DNA of 64,000 bases from AP-15 sp963762575 (GTDB lineage: Bacteria; Pseudomonadota; Alphaproteobacteria; ATCC43930; CGMCC-115725), in contig CAVXLL010000001.1 of assembly GCA_963762575.1 (NCBI GenBank), forward strand, positions 62,001 through 126,000, given 5' to 3'. The first letter of the stretch is position 1; every line of letters starts with the position of its first letter. Under the pieces are notes generated by a model that was not told the origin of the DNA, did no database searches, and saw nothing but the letters and a program-made list of their open reading frames with translations. Shown one piece after another: positions 9,064 to 17,734 of this stretch. The translations under genes were made by a program, and so were the position numbers.

Positions 9064-9092
9064 TAAATACACTGAAAAAATGGAGGTGACAA
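9064..9092 (-). promoter_or_regulatory. Predicted sigma-70-type promoter of vapBC
   Basis: On the minus strand TTGTCA (9087-9092), a 17-base spacer and TATTTA (9064-9069) match the housekeeping consensus well. Transcription would start near 9057, inside the operator dyad, about 26 bases before the vapB ATG at 9031. Confidence 0.5.
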
Positions 9093-9219
9093 GAACCTCG
9101 GGGCCGGCAACGCGTCGTTTCCTCTGGAGTTAAGCGTCGCTACCGTTGTTGTCTGACCCCGCCCTCGGAGGGCCAGCGCCGGGATTCTCGCTTGTCGAGC
9201 GGTCGGTCGTTGACGCTGA

Positions 9220-10179
9220 CTAGTCTCCGCTGCCGCGCGGCGCGGCGGCACGGCGCAGGCGGTCGTTGATTGCGCGGCCGAGGCCGTGCTCCGGGATCGG
9301 CATTACCGCGATCCCGGTGAAAGACGGGCGGTCGAGACGGCGCAGCATCGCGAATAGATTGGCCGCCGCCTCGGCAAGGTCGCCGGAGCGGCTGAGCCAC
9401 AGCACCTCCGCGAAGCCGGGCGGCGCGTCAGGGCCGAACGCGAGCAAGGTCTCGCCGGGACGAGCCTCGGTTGCGGCGAGACGGACCGGCAGACCGGGTG
9501 CGTAATGGCTCGCCAGCATGCCCGGTGATTTCGGCAGGGCCGGGCCGGGAAGGGCGATTGATCCGAGCAATTCGGTCAGAGTCTCGAGGGCTACGGCGCC
9601 GGGACGGAGCAGGGCAGGGGCCTCCCCGGAAAGATCGAGGACGGTCGATTCGAGACCGAGCGGGGTCGGGCCATCGTCGAGGATCAGCGCGACATCGTCG
9701 CCGAGCTCTTCGGCGACATGCGCGGCTGAGGTCGGGCTGACCCGGCCCGAGCGGTTGGCCGAGGGAGCGGCGATTGGACGGCCCGTCTCGCGCAGCAACA
9801 CCTGCGCGACCGGATGGGCGGGGACCCGTACCGCCACCGTGTCGAGGCCGGCGCTCGCCAACAGCGACAATCCGGCGGCGTGTCGCCTGGGCAATACGAG
9901 CGTCAACGGCCCCGGCCAGAACCGGGCGGCGGCATGACGGCCGGGCGAATTGAAGACGGCCAGGGTCTCGGCTTCGGAGAGATCGCAAACATGCACGATC
10001 AGCGGGTTGAAGTGCGGCCGAGCCTTGGTTGCGAAGATACCAGCGACGGCGCGGTCGTTTGTCGCATCGCCGCCGAGCCCATACACGGTCTCGGTCGGGA
10101 ACGCGACGAGCTGCCCCGCGCGCAGGAGTGCGCCCGCGCGGGCGATCGTCGCTGCGCCGGCGGCGGCAATATTAGCCAT
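9220..10179 (-). CDS. tsaC: L-threonylcarbamoyladenylate synthase (Sua5/TsaC, long form)
   Basis: 319 residues. Makes threonylcarbamoyl-AMP from threonine, bicarbonate and ATP for the t6A37 modification of ANN-decoding tRNAs. The YrdC domain shows FPTETVYGLGGDA (28-40), KARPHFNPLIVH and SANRSGRVSPT. The C-terminal Sua5 domain begins with SPGMLASHYAPGLPVRL, so this is the two-domain Sua5 form, not the short TsaC. The ATG at 10179 gives the usual N terminus; the upstream open frame is non-coding extension. A luciferase-like monooxygenase gene lies upstream on the same strand. Confidence 0.93.
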   Translation of the reverse strand: MANIAAAGAATIARAGALLRAGQLVAFPTETVYGLGGDATNDRAVAGIFATKARPHFNPLIVHVCDLSEAETLAVFNSPGRHAAARFWPGPLTLVLPRRHAAGLSLLASAGLDTVAVRVPAHPVAQVLLRETGRPIAAPSANRSGRVSPTSAAHVAEELGDDVALILDDGPTPLGLESTVLDLSGEAPALLRPGAVALETLTELLGSIALPGPALPKSPGMLASHYAPGLPVRLAATEARPGETLLAFGPDAPPGFAEVLWLSRSGDLAEAAANLFAMLRRLDRPSFTGIAVMPIPEHGLGRAINDRLRRAAAPRGSGD

Positions 10180-10274
10180 CAGTCGCGGCTCGTCCCGTGA
10201 GCCGTCGACCATGCCCGAATCGCTGCAGGGGCGGAACAGCCACGCTCGCGGGGTCGCGAAGCAAGGTTTCGTCG

Positions 10275-11450
10275 TTATTCGGCCGCTGGCCGCTCGGTCG
10301 CGGCGGTGCGGCGCGCGTGCCGCTCGATCTCCGATTGGATCGCGGCGCTGGCTTTCCCAAGAAAATCCTCGTGATGCCGCTCGGCAAAGTCGTAGCTGGC
10401 GCGCAATAAATCGCGGCTCTTCTGGAAATGCGGGTGCACGAAACGCGCCATCAGCTCGTAATGCCTTTTGGTGGCGTCCCAATCGGCCCAGTTCTGCGCC
10501 AGCTCGCACAGCACCCCGAACCCGCCCGACCCTTGGACCAGGCGCTCGACATAAGCGACGGCATCGTCGGGGGTGCCGATGCACGCCGTTCCGGTTTCGA
10601 TCAGCCACTCTATCGGGTCGCCGACATCGGCCGGGATGATCGGGAACGTGGCGATGTCACGAAAATAATTGGCGAAGGCCTGCACGCCGAACTGCATATT
10701 CTTGCGCGCCTGCTCGCGTGTATCGGCGATATGGAAGAAACCGACGACACGCCAGTCTTTGCGGTTTGGCGTATGGCCATTGGCGCGCGCAGTCTCCTCA
10801 TAAAGCCCCCAATTGGCGGTATGGCGCTCCATCTGCGCCGGGGCGGTGCCGCCGATCGACAGCAGGCCGATACCGTATTTGCCGGCCAGCAGCGATCCTG
10901 AAGGTGAGCGCGCGGCCGCCACCGCCAATTCCATCGTCGGGTGCGAATAGGGCCGCAGTTGCAATTGCGCGTCGGTCAGGCTGAACCAGTCGGTCTTGCG
11001 GTTCACCATCTCACCCCGCAGCAGCGGGATGATGACCTCGAGCCCCTCGTTCATCATGCGCCGCTGGTCGCCGGGGTCGATGCCGATCTTCAGGGCGTCG
11101 TGCACGAGGGCGCCGGGGCCGACCCCGAACATCGCCCGGCCGCGCGTCATATGGTCGAGCTGCACCATGCGGTCGGCCAGCATGAACGGATTGTGATACG
11201 GCAACGAAACGACTCCGGTGCCGAGCCGGATATGCCGGGTCCGCTGCGCCGCCGCGGCAATGAACATCTCCGGACAGGCGATCAGCTCGAAGCCGCCGGA
11301 ATGGTGCTCACCGATCCACGCCTCATGATAATTCAGCCGGTCGAGATGCTCGAGCAGTTCGAGGTCGCGCTCCATCGAGAGCGTCGGGTTCTCGTCGTGG
11401 TTGTGAAACGGCGCGAGAAAAATGCCGCTGCGCAGGTAGAGATGGTCCAT
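10275..11450 (-). CDS. LLM-class flavin-dependent monooxygenase
   Basis: 391 residues of the bacterial-luciferase-like family, FMN-dependent TIM-barrel monooxygenases that use reduced flavin from a separate reductase. Visible family marks are EAWIGEHHSGGFE, the IRLGTGVVSLPYHNPFMLADRM strand-helix and RAMFGVGPGALVHDA. The start is at ATG 11450, which has GGAGGA eight bases upstream; a longer frame to 11558 lacks such support. It is divergent from the Rieske dioxygenase genes at 11580, with about 130 bases between them, suggesting shared control in an aromatic or terpenoid degradation unit. Substrate unknown. Confidence 0.9.
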   Translation of the reverse strand: MDHLYLRSGIFLAPFHNHDENPTLSMERDLELLEHLDRLNYHEAWIGEHHSGGFELIACPEMFIAAAAQRTRHIRLGTGVVSLPYHNPFMLADRMVQLDHMTRGRAMFGVGPGALVHDALKIGIDPGDQRRMMNEGLEVIIPLLRGEMVNRKTDWFSLTDAQLQLRPYSHPTMELAVAAARSPSGSLLAGKYGIGLLSIGGTAPAQMERHTANWGLYEETARANGHTPNRKDWRVVGFFHIADTREQARKNMQFGVQAFANYFRDIATFPIIPADVGDPIEWLIETGTACIGTPDDAVAYVERLVQGSGGFGVLCELAQNWADWDATKRHYELMARFVHPHFQKSRDLLRASYDFAERHHEDFLGKASAAIQSEIERHARRTAATERPAAE

Positions 11451-11579
11451 GCCGAGGTCCTCCGGCAGAAAGCCTGTTGCGGCGGATGGTCTGCCATCGG
11501 TCTCTTTGCCGCAAGCTAATTTCCCCCTTCTGGGCGTTCCTGCTATCATGGCTGCCATTACGTTGAGGAGGAGGCAAAC

Positions 11580-12824
11580 ATGTCAGAGCTCGGCGCCGAC
11601 GCGATGCGGGGAGTTCCGTGGCCCTCGAATGGCCTGACCGAGATCCCGTTCCGCCTCTATACCGATCCCGGCCAATACCGGCTCGAACAGGAGCGGATCT
11701 TCAAGGGCCCGACATGGAACTTTCTGTGTCTGACCTCCGAGATCCCGAGCGCGGGGGATTACATCGCCTCGACAATCGGCGAGACCGCGGTCATTGTCAC
11801 CCGCGACGCCGAGGGCGAAATCAATGCCTTTGTCAATCGCTGCGCGCATCGCGGCAACCTTTTGTGCCTCGAGCGGCGCGGCAACGTCAAAGAGATCAGC
11901 TGCATCTATCACGGCTGGACCTATGACCTGACCGGGAAATTGACCGGCGTCGCGTTCGAGCGCGGGGTCAAGCGGCAAGGCGGCATGCCTCCGGAGTTTC
12001 GCAAGGACGAACACAATCTGCAGCGGCTGCGGGTCGCCGAGTTCGCCGGTTTGGTGTTCGGATCGTTCCGCGACGACACGCCCGAGCTCGAAACTTATCT
12101 GGGGCCGAAAATTTCTGCCGGCATCAGCCGCGTGCTGAACCGGCCCGCCCGCATTCTCGGCCGCAGCACGCAGGTATTGCCCAATAACTGGAAGCTCTAT
12201 GCCGAAAACGTCAAGGACACCTACCACGCTAGCATCTTGCATCTGTTTCTGACGACTTTCCGCATCAACCGCCTGAGCCAGGAGGGCGGGATCGTCATGG
12301 ACGACAGCGGGGCGCATCACTTCAGCTATTCGAAACTCGACTACGCGCAGGAGGACGCTGATTACAAAGAGGCGGCGCTGCGCTCGGACAGCGGGTTCGG
12401 CCTCAAAGACAGCTCGGTCATCGAATCGGTCGACGAATATGGCGACGGCATCTCGGTGCAGATCCTGACCGTTTTCCCAAGCATGGTTTTGCAGCAGATC
12501 CGCAATACGATTGCGGTTCGCGTCATCCGCCCGCGCGGGCTCGAAAAGACCGAGCTCGAATGGATCCATCTGGGCTTTGAGGACGACGACGACACGATGA
12601 CCGAACGGCGCCTCAGGCAAGGCAATCTGGTCGGCGCGGCCGGCTACATCTCGATGGAGGATGGCTGCATCGGCGGGCTGGTCCAGCGCGGTATACGCTA
12701 CAACGACGAGGACACAGGTGTTGTCATGATGGGCGGGTATGACGCCGAGCCGCAGCCCTTCCGCGCGAGCGAAGCGGCGATCCGCGGCTTCTGGAAGGAA
12801 TACCGCGCGCTTACCGGCAGTTGA
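11580..12824 (+). CDS. Rieske non-heme iron dioxygenase, alpha subunit
   Basis: 414 residues; catalytic subunit of an aromatic-ring-hydroxylating oxygenase. The N-terminal Rieske domain binds the [2Fe-2S] cluster through CAHRG (about residue 80) and CIYHGW (about residue 100). The C-terminal catalytic domain has the mononuclear iron site in ENVKDTYHASILH (the bridging Asp and two His) and a distal acidic ligand near the C terminus. A GAGGAGGAGG ribosome-binding site precedes ATG 11580. The beta subunit follows after seven bases. No ferredoxin or reductase is encoded nearby, so electrons must come from elsewhere. Substrate unknown; size and arrangement resemble anthranilate/terephthalate-type systems. 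Confidence 0.93.
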   Translation: MSELGADAMRGVPWPSNGLTEIPFRLYTDPGQYRLEQERIFKGPTWNFLCLTSEIPSAGDYIASTIGETAVIVTRDAEGEINAFVNRCAHRGNLLCLERRGNVKEISCIYHGWTYDLTGKLTGVAFERGVKRQGGMPPEFRKDEHNLQRLRVAEFAGLVFGSFRDDTPELETYLGPKISAGISRVLNRPARILGRSTQVLPNNWKLYAENVKDTYHASILHLFLTTFRINRLSQEGGIVMDDSGAHHFSYSKLDYAQEDADYKEAALRSDSGFGLKDSSVIESVDEYGDGISVQILTVFPSMVLQQIRNTIAVRVIRPRGLEKTELEWIHLGFEDDDDTMTERRLRQGNLVGAAGYISMEDGCIGGLVQRGIRYNDEDTGVVMMGGYDAEPQPFRASEAAIRGFWKEYRALTGS

Positions 12825-12831
12825 CGCGCTC

Positions 12832-13305
12832 ATGGACGAGGTCGCCGTCCGGCTCGGTGTTCAAGAGCTGATCGCCGCCTATGTCGACTGCATCGACGAG
12901 GACCGGCTAGAGGACTGGCCGGACTTTTTCGTCGAGCAGTGCCGCTACGTGATCACCAGCCGCGCCAGTCACGAGACGGGATTGCCGCACGGCGTCGTCT
13001 ATGCGGCGTCGCGCGGCATGCTGATCGACCGCGTCACCGCGCTGCGTCAGGCAAATATTTTCGAACCGCACCGCTACCGCCACATCGTCGGCCCGATCCG
13101 CCTCGAGCAGGTCGACGCCACAGTGGCGCAGGTGCGATCGAATTTTATTGCCGTGCGCATCATGCACGACGGCGAGATGGCGCTGTTCGCCGCCGGCCGC
13201 TATCTCGACCGCATCGCTCTGACGAGCCAGCCCTACCGCTTCATCGAACGCCTCATCGTCCTCGACAGCCAAAAGATCGATACATTGCTGGTGATCCCGC
13301 TTTAA
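12832..13305 (+). CDS. Aromatic-ring-hydroxylating dioxygenase, beta subunit
   Basis: 157 residues of the small NTF2-like beta subunit that packs with the Rieske alpha subunit in an (alpha-beta)3 hexamer and has a structural role. Family marks are LIAAYVDCIDEDRLEDWPDFF near the N terminus, the RYRHIVGPIRLE segment and the C-terminal YRFIERLIVLDSQKIDTLLVIPL. The start is at ATG 12832; a longer frame reaches into the alpha subunit gene and is a shadow. It is transcribed with the alpha gene directly upstream. Confidence 0.93.
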   Translation: MDEVAVRLGVQELIAAYVDCIDEDRLEDWPDFFVEQCRYVITSRASHETGLPHGVVYAASRGMLIDRVTALRQANIFEPHRYRHIVGPIRLEQVDATVAQVRSNFIAVRIMHDGEMALFAAGRYLDRIALTSQPYRFIERLIVLDSQKIDTLLVIPL

Positions 13306-13330
13306 ATTTAACCCAGTGCCAGCTTCGCGC

Positions 13331-13639
13331 CTAACCGAAGGTCTTCACGGCCTGTTCAATGGCCGGTGCTGCCCTCTGGAGATCCTCTGGGATCATTGCT
13401 GGCGTCGCTTCGATGCTGGCGTTCAATGCCAGAAACCACGGCTCCGCAATTCGCGCGAGCTCTGAAGCGTCATTCATGTTGAGTATCAGAATGCCGGTGC
13501 GCCGGCCGCCCTCGGCAATGAAATAGGCAGCCTCGGGCTTTTGTTGCTCGAGGATGGTCTGGATCACCTTGAAGCCGTCTTTTTTTGCAGCTGCGTTGCC
13601 GGCCTCGACCGGAAACGAAACTTTGACCAGGAATCGCAT
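13331..13639 (-). CDS. Small conserved hypothetical protein (about 102 residues)
   Basis: 102 residues starting MRFLVKVSFPVEAGN, with a predicted small alpha-beta fold (alternating strand MRFLVKVSF, helix around VIQTILEQ, strand TGILILNMN). It resembles small ferredoxin-like single-domain proteins, but no family can be named with confidence. The ATG at 13639 is chosen because GGGGAGG lies eight bases upstream. It faces the dioxygenase beta gene tail-to-tail and is divergent from the Fe-S protein gene at 13780. Confidence 0.65.
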   Translation of the reverse strand: MRFLVKVSFPVEAGNAAAKKDGFKVIQTILEQQKPEAAYFIAEGGRRTGILILNMNDASELARIAEPWFLALNASIEATPAMIPEDLQRAAPAIEQAVKTFG

Positions 13640-13779
13640 TACCTGCCTCCCCATCTCACGTTTGCGCCGAGACCATGACACGGACGGCAGGTCAGGGACA
13701 GCGCCCACAGCCGGTGTCCTCTTCCCTTGCGGCGATCCAATAGGATAGCCTGGGGCTGACAAAATGGTGGAGTGGCGGC

Positions 13780-15081
13780 ATGCGCGACGGCGGGACTGCC
13801 GGGTACCTCGACGATTTCCGGGCGCGCGGTGAGGCGATCGCCGAGGCGTGCACGCGTTGCGGGGCGTGTTTTCGGGCGTGCCCGATGGCTGGGCCGGCCG
13901 GGCTCGGCGAGGTGGACCCGGAAGAAACAGCGGCCGGCATCATCGACCTGATCACCGGCGGCGCGGGCACCGCCGCGGCGGCCCGTTGGGCTTCGGTGTG
14001 CAGCGGCAGCGGCAATTGCATTCCGGCCTGCCCCGAGGGCATCAACACGCGCTTCATGGTCCAGCTCGCCCGTGGTTTTGCCCGGGCGCCGGCCGGCGGC
14101 GCGCCGCTCAACAGGCGTTGGCGGCAGGGCTTCCAGACGATGAGCCGCGGCGTGCGGATCCTGTCGCGCCTGCAATTGCCGCCCGAGACATTGGCCCGCG
14201 TCAGAGGGCAATCCGCGGAGCAGCCGCGCCAAAACCCGCCAGACGTCGTCTTCTACACCGGGTGCAATATATTAAAGACGCCGCACATCGCGCTGTTGTG
14301 CCTCGACGTGCTCGATCTGCTCGGGGTCGATTACGAGGTCATGGGCGGGCCCGGGCAGTGCTGCGGGGTCTATCAGTTCCGCGAGGGCGATTTCGAAAAC
14401 ACCGCCCGCGTGTCCTACACGACGATCGACCGCCTGGCCTCGGCCGGCACCTCGACGGTGCTGTCCTGGTGTCCCAGTTGCCAGATCCAGATCGGCGAGG
14501 TGACGTTGCCGAGCTATGAGGCGCGGTTCGGCGCGCGGCCGTTCGACCTGAACCCGTTCCTGGTGTTTCTCGCCGACCACGCGGAGGCTCTCGCCCCGAT
14601 GATGAAATACCGGGTCGAGAAACGCGTGGCCTTGCACGAACGGCCGGTCTTGCCCTCGGTGCAGGCGGCAGTGCGCGAGCTGTTGGCGATCATACCGGGT
14701 GTTGAGCTTATCGAGATCGACGTGCCCCGCGTCGGGACGCAGGCCAACAGCCTGGCGGTATTGCCGGCGTTCAAGCGCGAGCTCGTCGCCCGCGAGCTCG
14801 CGGCCGTGGCCGATGCCGGCGTGACGACGCTCGCCACGATTTACCATGCCTGCCATCGCGAGCTTTGCGATGTCGGCGACGGGCGCAGCTTCGAGGTCGT
14901 CAATTTCATGGAGATCCTCGGTGAAGGGCTCGGCCTTCGTGCCGCGGATCTCTACAAACGGCTCAAGATGATCAGGGACGTCGACGACATCATCGTCGAG
15001 ACGAGCCCGCTCATCGCCGAGCACGGGCTCGACCTCGACACGGTGCGCGACGCACTGCTCCAAGAATTCGCGGCGCACTGA
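13780..15081 (+). CDS. HdrD/GlpC-like Fe-S protein with altered cluster and CCG motifs
   Basis: 433 residues resembling heterodisulfide-reductase/glycolate-oxidase iron-sulfur subunits that accept electrons from flavin dehydrogenases. The first [4Fe-4S] motif is complete (CTRCGACFRACP, 24-35). The second is CSGSGNCIPACP (74-85), in which the second Cys of CxxCxxCxxxCP is Ser77. The first cysteine-rich domain is present (GCNILKTPH..., GPGQCCG, then SWCPSCQ), but the second lacks its CCG and keeps only ACHREL. Cluster type may therefore differ from the family norm. An acyl-CoA dehydrogenase gene lies convergent downstream; a role in its electron flow is possible but not shown. Confidence 0.82.
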   Translation: MRDGGTAGYLDDFRARGEAIAEACTRCGACFRACPMAGPAGLGEVDPEETAAGIIDLITGGAGTAAAARWASVCSGSGNCIPACPEGINTRFMVQLARGFARAPAGGAPLNRRWRQGFQTMSRGVRILSRLQLPPETLARVRGQSAEQPRQNPPDVVFYTGCNILKTPHIALLCLDVLDLLGVDYEVMGGPGQCCGVYQFREGDFENTARVSYTTIDRLASAGTSTVLSWCPSCQIQIGEVTLPSYEARFGARPFDLNPFLVFLADHAEALAPMMKYRVEKRVALHERPVLPSVQAAVRELLAIIPGVELIEIDVPRVGTQANSLAVLPAFKRELVARELAAVADAGVTTLATIYHACHRELCDVGDGRSFEVVNFMEILGEGLGLRAADLYKRLKMIRDVDDIIVETSPLIAEHGLDLDTVRDALLQEFAAH

Positions 15082-15141
15082 CCAAGTGTCCGCCGCGATG
15101 GATGATCTCGCATGGGACGCGCTCTAAATCCGCCCTGGAAT

Positions 15142-15232
15142 TGGCATCGCGAGCGGAGCGAAGCGATCTCAGGCCGCTGAGCGACCATTCGGTCGAGATT
15201 GCTTCGTCGCGCAAGGCGCCCCTTGCAATGAC
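15142..15232. repeat. Interspersed palindromic repeat (CATTGCGAG family, degenerate)
   Basis: Between two convergent genes, GGCATCGCGAGCGGAGCGAAG on the left mirrors GCTTCGTCGCGCAAGGCGCC and TTGCAATGACG on the right, an imperfect long inverted repeat. A better preserved member lies at 38901-38987. Such elements are common between alphaproteobacterial genes and can act as bidirectional transcript ends. Confidence 0.55.
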
Positions 15233-15246
15233 GGCCTCACCTCGGG

Positions 15247-16432
15247 CTAGCCCGCAGCGGCATTCCGCAGCACGCGCTGGGCGATGCTCCAGCGGTGGAC
15301 CTCTGAGGGGCCGTCGTAGATCCGGAACGGGCGGACTTCGCGGAACAGGCGCGCGACGATCGTGTCGTCGGTGATGCCGAGACCGCCGAGGATCTGCATG
15401 CTACGGTCGACGACCCGCCAGATGGCCTCCGAGCAGATGACCTTCGCCATGCTCGAACTCGTGGCGGCCTCGCTGGCCCTGGTCGAGGACCCAGGCGGTG
15501 TGCCAGATCACGAGCCGGCACTGGTGGATGTCCATCTCGTTATCGGCGAGCATGAACCCGACCCCCTCATGCTCGCCAATGGGCTTGCCGAAGGCGGTGC
15601 GCCTCAGCGCGTAATCGGTCGCGATATCCTGGGCGCGGCGCGCGGCGCCGAGCCAGCGCATGCAATGGGTCAAGCGCGCCGGGGCCAGCCGCACTTGCGC
15701 GTAACGAAAGCCCTCGCCGACCCGCCCCAGAACCTGGCTTTCGGGCACCCGCAATCCGTCGAGCCGGACGACTGCATGACCCCCGGTCATGTATTGGTCG
15801 AGGGTGTCCAGCACCCGTTCGATATGAATCCCCGGCGCGCTCATCGGCGCGAGGAACATCGTCGCGCCGGCGGGTCCACCCATGTCGCTCTCGTTGCGCG
15901 CCATGACGATGCCGAGATCGGCGCCGACCGCTCCGGTGATCAGCCATTTGCGGCCGTCGATGACAAATTCGTCACCGTCGCGGCGGGCGGTCGTCAGCAG
16001 CATCGAGGGGTCCGCTCCAGCGCCGGGAGCCGGTTCGGTCATCATGAAGCATGAGCGCATCTGCCCCGCCGCCATCGGCCGCAGCCATTGCTCCTTCTGG
16101 CGCTGCTCGGCGACTTCTTCGAGAAGGTGCATATTGCCCTCGTCGGGCGCGAAGCAGTTGAGCGCCACCGGCCCGAGCGGCGAGTAGCCGGCGGCCTCGA
16201 ATACGACCGCCTTGCCGCGGTGATCGAGCCCGAGCCCGCCCCAATCGCGGCCGACATGCGGGCTGAGGAGACCTGCCTCGCGCCCGAGCGCGACGAGTTC
16301 GCGCCGCAAGTCCTCGCTCGGCCCGTGCGCGGTTTGCCGCGGGTCGGTCTCGAACGGCAGGACCCTGTCTCGCACAAACTGGTCGGTGCGCTCCTTCAGC
16401 TCGGCGAGATCGTCAGACAGCGAAAAGTCCAT
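15247..16432 (-). CDS. Acyl-CoA dehydrogenase family protein, one frameshift near 15472
   Basis: About 394 residues after correction, normal for the family. FAD-dependent alpha,beta-dehydrogenation of an acyl-CoA is expected. Visible parts are FMMTEPAPGAGADPS and WLITGAVGADLGIVMAR (flavin and substrate contacts), RLTHCMRWLGAARRA, and the C-terminal QILGGLGITDDTIVARLFRE followed by YDGPSEVHRWSIAQRVL. Reading from ATG 16432, the frame is lost near 15472, where one extra base separates the DQGQ codons from EAATSSSMAKV; the missing C terminus continues in the next frame to the TAG at 15247. Everything else is intact, so a sequencing indel is likely. GGAG lies seven bases before the ATG. Confidence 0.85.
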
Positions 16433-16537
16433 CAGTATCTCCGGTCCGCGAAAAGCGAGGTTAACTGAGGATATGGTCCAGCTTTCCGCCGGAATACGTC
16501 AAGGCGGCGTCATTCATTGTGATCAATACAGCTTGAG

Positions 16538-16565
16538 TTGACATTTATTGCGATTCATGTAATTG
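16538..16565 (+). promoter_or_regulatory. Predicted promoter for the XRE regulator gene
   Basis: TTGACA at 16538-16543, a 16-base spacer and TAATTG at 16560-16565 lie in an AT-rich stretch about 120 bases before the XRE start. The -35 box is perfect and the -10 box is weak. The sequence ATTGTGATCAAT just upstream (about 16516) has ATTG/CAAT dyad ends and could be an operator. Confidence 0.4.
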
Positions 16566-16681
16566 TGCCGATCATATTCATTTCTCAACAAGGCGGCTAA
16601 TTGCATTATCGATCAAGAGCCGCGCGCTTCGGCACGGCGATGGGAGCCGGGTTGTTCAGCGCGAGATCAGAGGAGAAGGCG

Positions 16682-16960
16682 ATGCGAGAACCCGACAATT
16701 CCCAAGCATGCATTCGCGCCGCGCTGCGGCTGCGCCGGCGCACATTGGGTCTGACCCAGAACGACGCAGCCAATCTTCTCGGCATATCGCGGGTGAGCTA
16801 TCACCGGATCGAGACCGGGGTCCGCCGCATTCGCTTTGTCGAGATCGCAGCGATTTGCGAGACCTTCAACTGCCATGTTGGAGAACTGGTGCAGGACGGC
16901 CAGCTGGCCAGTGCTTACGTCCATGCTGCCAAGGCAATTCTCGGCGAGGCGGTCCCCTGA
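16682..16960 (+). CDS. XRE-family helix-turn-helix regulator
   Basis: 92 residues. One cro/cI-type HTH domain covers RRTLGLTQNDAANLLGIS and RVSYHRIETGVRRI (about 19-52), followed by FVEIAAICETFNCHVGELV. The short C-terminal extension has no recognised ligand domain. A DNA-binding transcriptional regulator is the secure reading; its targets are unknown. The ATG at 16682 is preceded by AGGAG nine bases upstream; the open frame further upstream is not needed. It is convergent with the 2OG-oxygenase/DUF6065 operon, and its surroundings are less GC-rich than the window average. Confidence 0.88.
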   Translation: MREPDNSQACIRAALRLRRRTLGLTQNDAANLLGISRVSYHRIETGVRRIRFVEIAAICETFNCHVGELVQDGQLASAYVHAAKAILGEAVP

Positions 16961-17050
16961 TCGCCGCAGGTCGGCAACCCGCAAACTTTACAGCAGTGAC
17001 GGGTCCGCGCGGCCTCGGTCGAAGGTGAGGAAGAAGGGCATCGTCAACCG

Positions 17051-17734
17051 TTAAGTCTTTTCCACCTGCAATACCGCATGCTCATGATAAAAGCCGGCGG
17101 TAAAGGCGACGAGCATGCCCTTCTTCGGCTTGATCACTGTATCGAGAGCGGTAAAATAGAACTCGCCGCCCTGGTAATCGTCATTGAGGTAGACGATCCC
17201 TGAGAAATCGCGGTGCGCCATGGCGTGCGGCAAGCCGTCGGGATTGGCATTGTCGGCGTGGGGCGGCATGTAGATACCGACAGGCCAGCTCATGATTTGC
17301 AGCAGGTCGGGATAGATCGGTTCGTTCAGACGATAGACGTCCGTAATGAGGGCTGCTGCCCGGCGCTGGGCATTTAGCATATGGTCGGCTAGTTGACTGT
17401 AGGCCTTCGATACATCTGAATGCCAAATGAAGCGGCCATCCCAAAAGCCGGGAACGCGATTGACGGTCTTGGTCGACAGGTTGCGGAATGCCTCGCACAA
17501 GCCGTCACAGATCGTACCTTCGAGAAAGTTTTCGACAACCAAGCAATGCCGGTCGTGTTGAAATGGCGGGTGCCCCACTTGATCGCAGTCTCGCAGCTTT
17601 CCGTCCCCAGTGATGCGGCCTCTGCCCAGCTCATTGAGCCGGCTCTGCCGTCGGGTGATTTTGTTGAGCGGGCTGTCGTCCGACCAACGGCAGTCCGACG
17701 GCGCCTCCGCTGGACCCTCCATCGCCGGCTTCAT
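17051..17734 (-). CDS. 2-oxoglutarate/Fe(II) oxygenase, prolyl-4-hydroxylase-like
   Basis: 227 residues. The double-stranded beta-helix core shows the iron ligands HAD (in YMPPHADNANPDG) and the distal His in AGFYHEHAVLQVEKT, with DFSGIVYLNDDYQGGEFYF between them, as in P4Hc-type oxygenases. IKPKKGMLVAF provides the usual strand before the distal His. It would hydroxylate a protein or small-molecule substrate using O2 and 2-oxoglutarate. The first ~50 residues are low in recognisable features. It overlaps the stop of the DUF6065 gene by four bases (ATGA at 17731-17734), so the two are made together. Confidence 0.82.
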   Translation of the reverse strand: MKPAMEGPAEAPSDCRWSDDSPLNKITRRQSRLNELGRGRITGDGKLRDCDQVGHPPFQHDRHCLVVENFLEGTICDGLCEAFRNLSTKTVNRVPGFWDGRFIWHSDVSKAYSQLADHMLNAQRRAAALITDVYRLNEPIYPDLLQIMSWPVGIYMPPHADNANPDGLPHAMAHRDFSGIVYLNDDYQGGEFYFTALDTVIKPKKGMLVAFTAGFYHEHAVLQVEKT

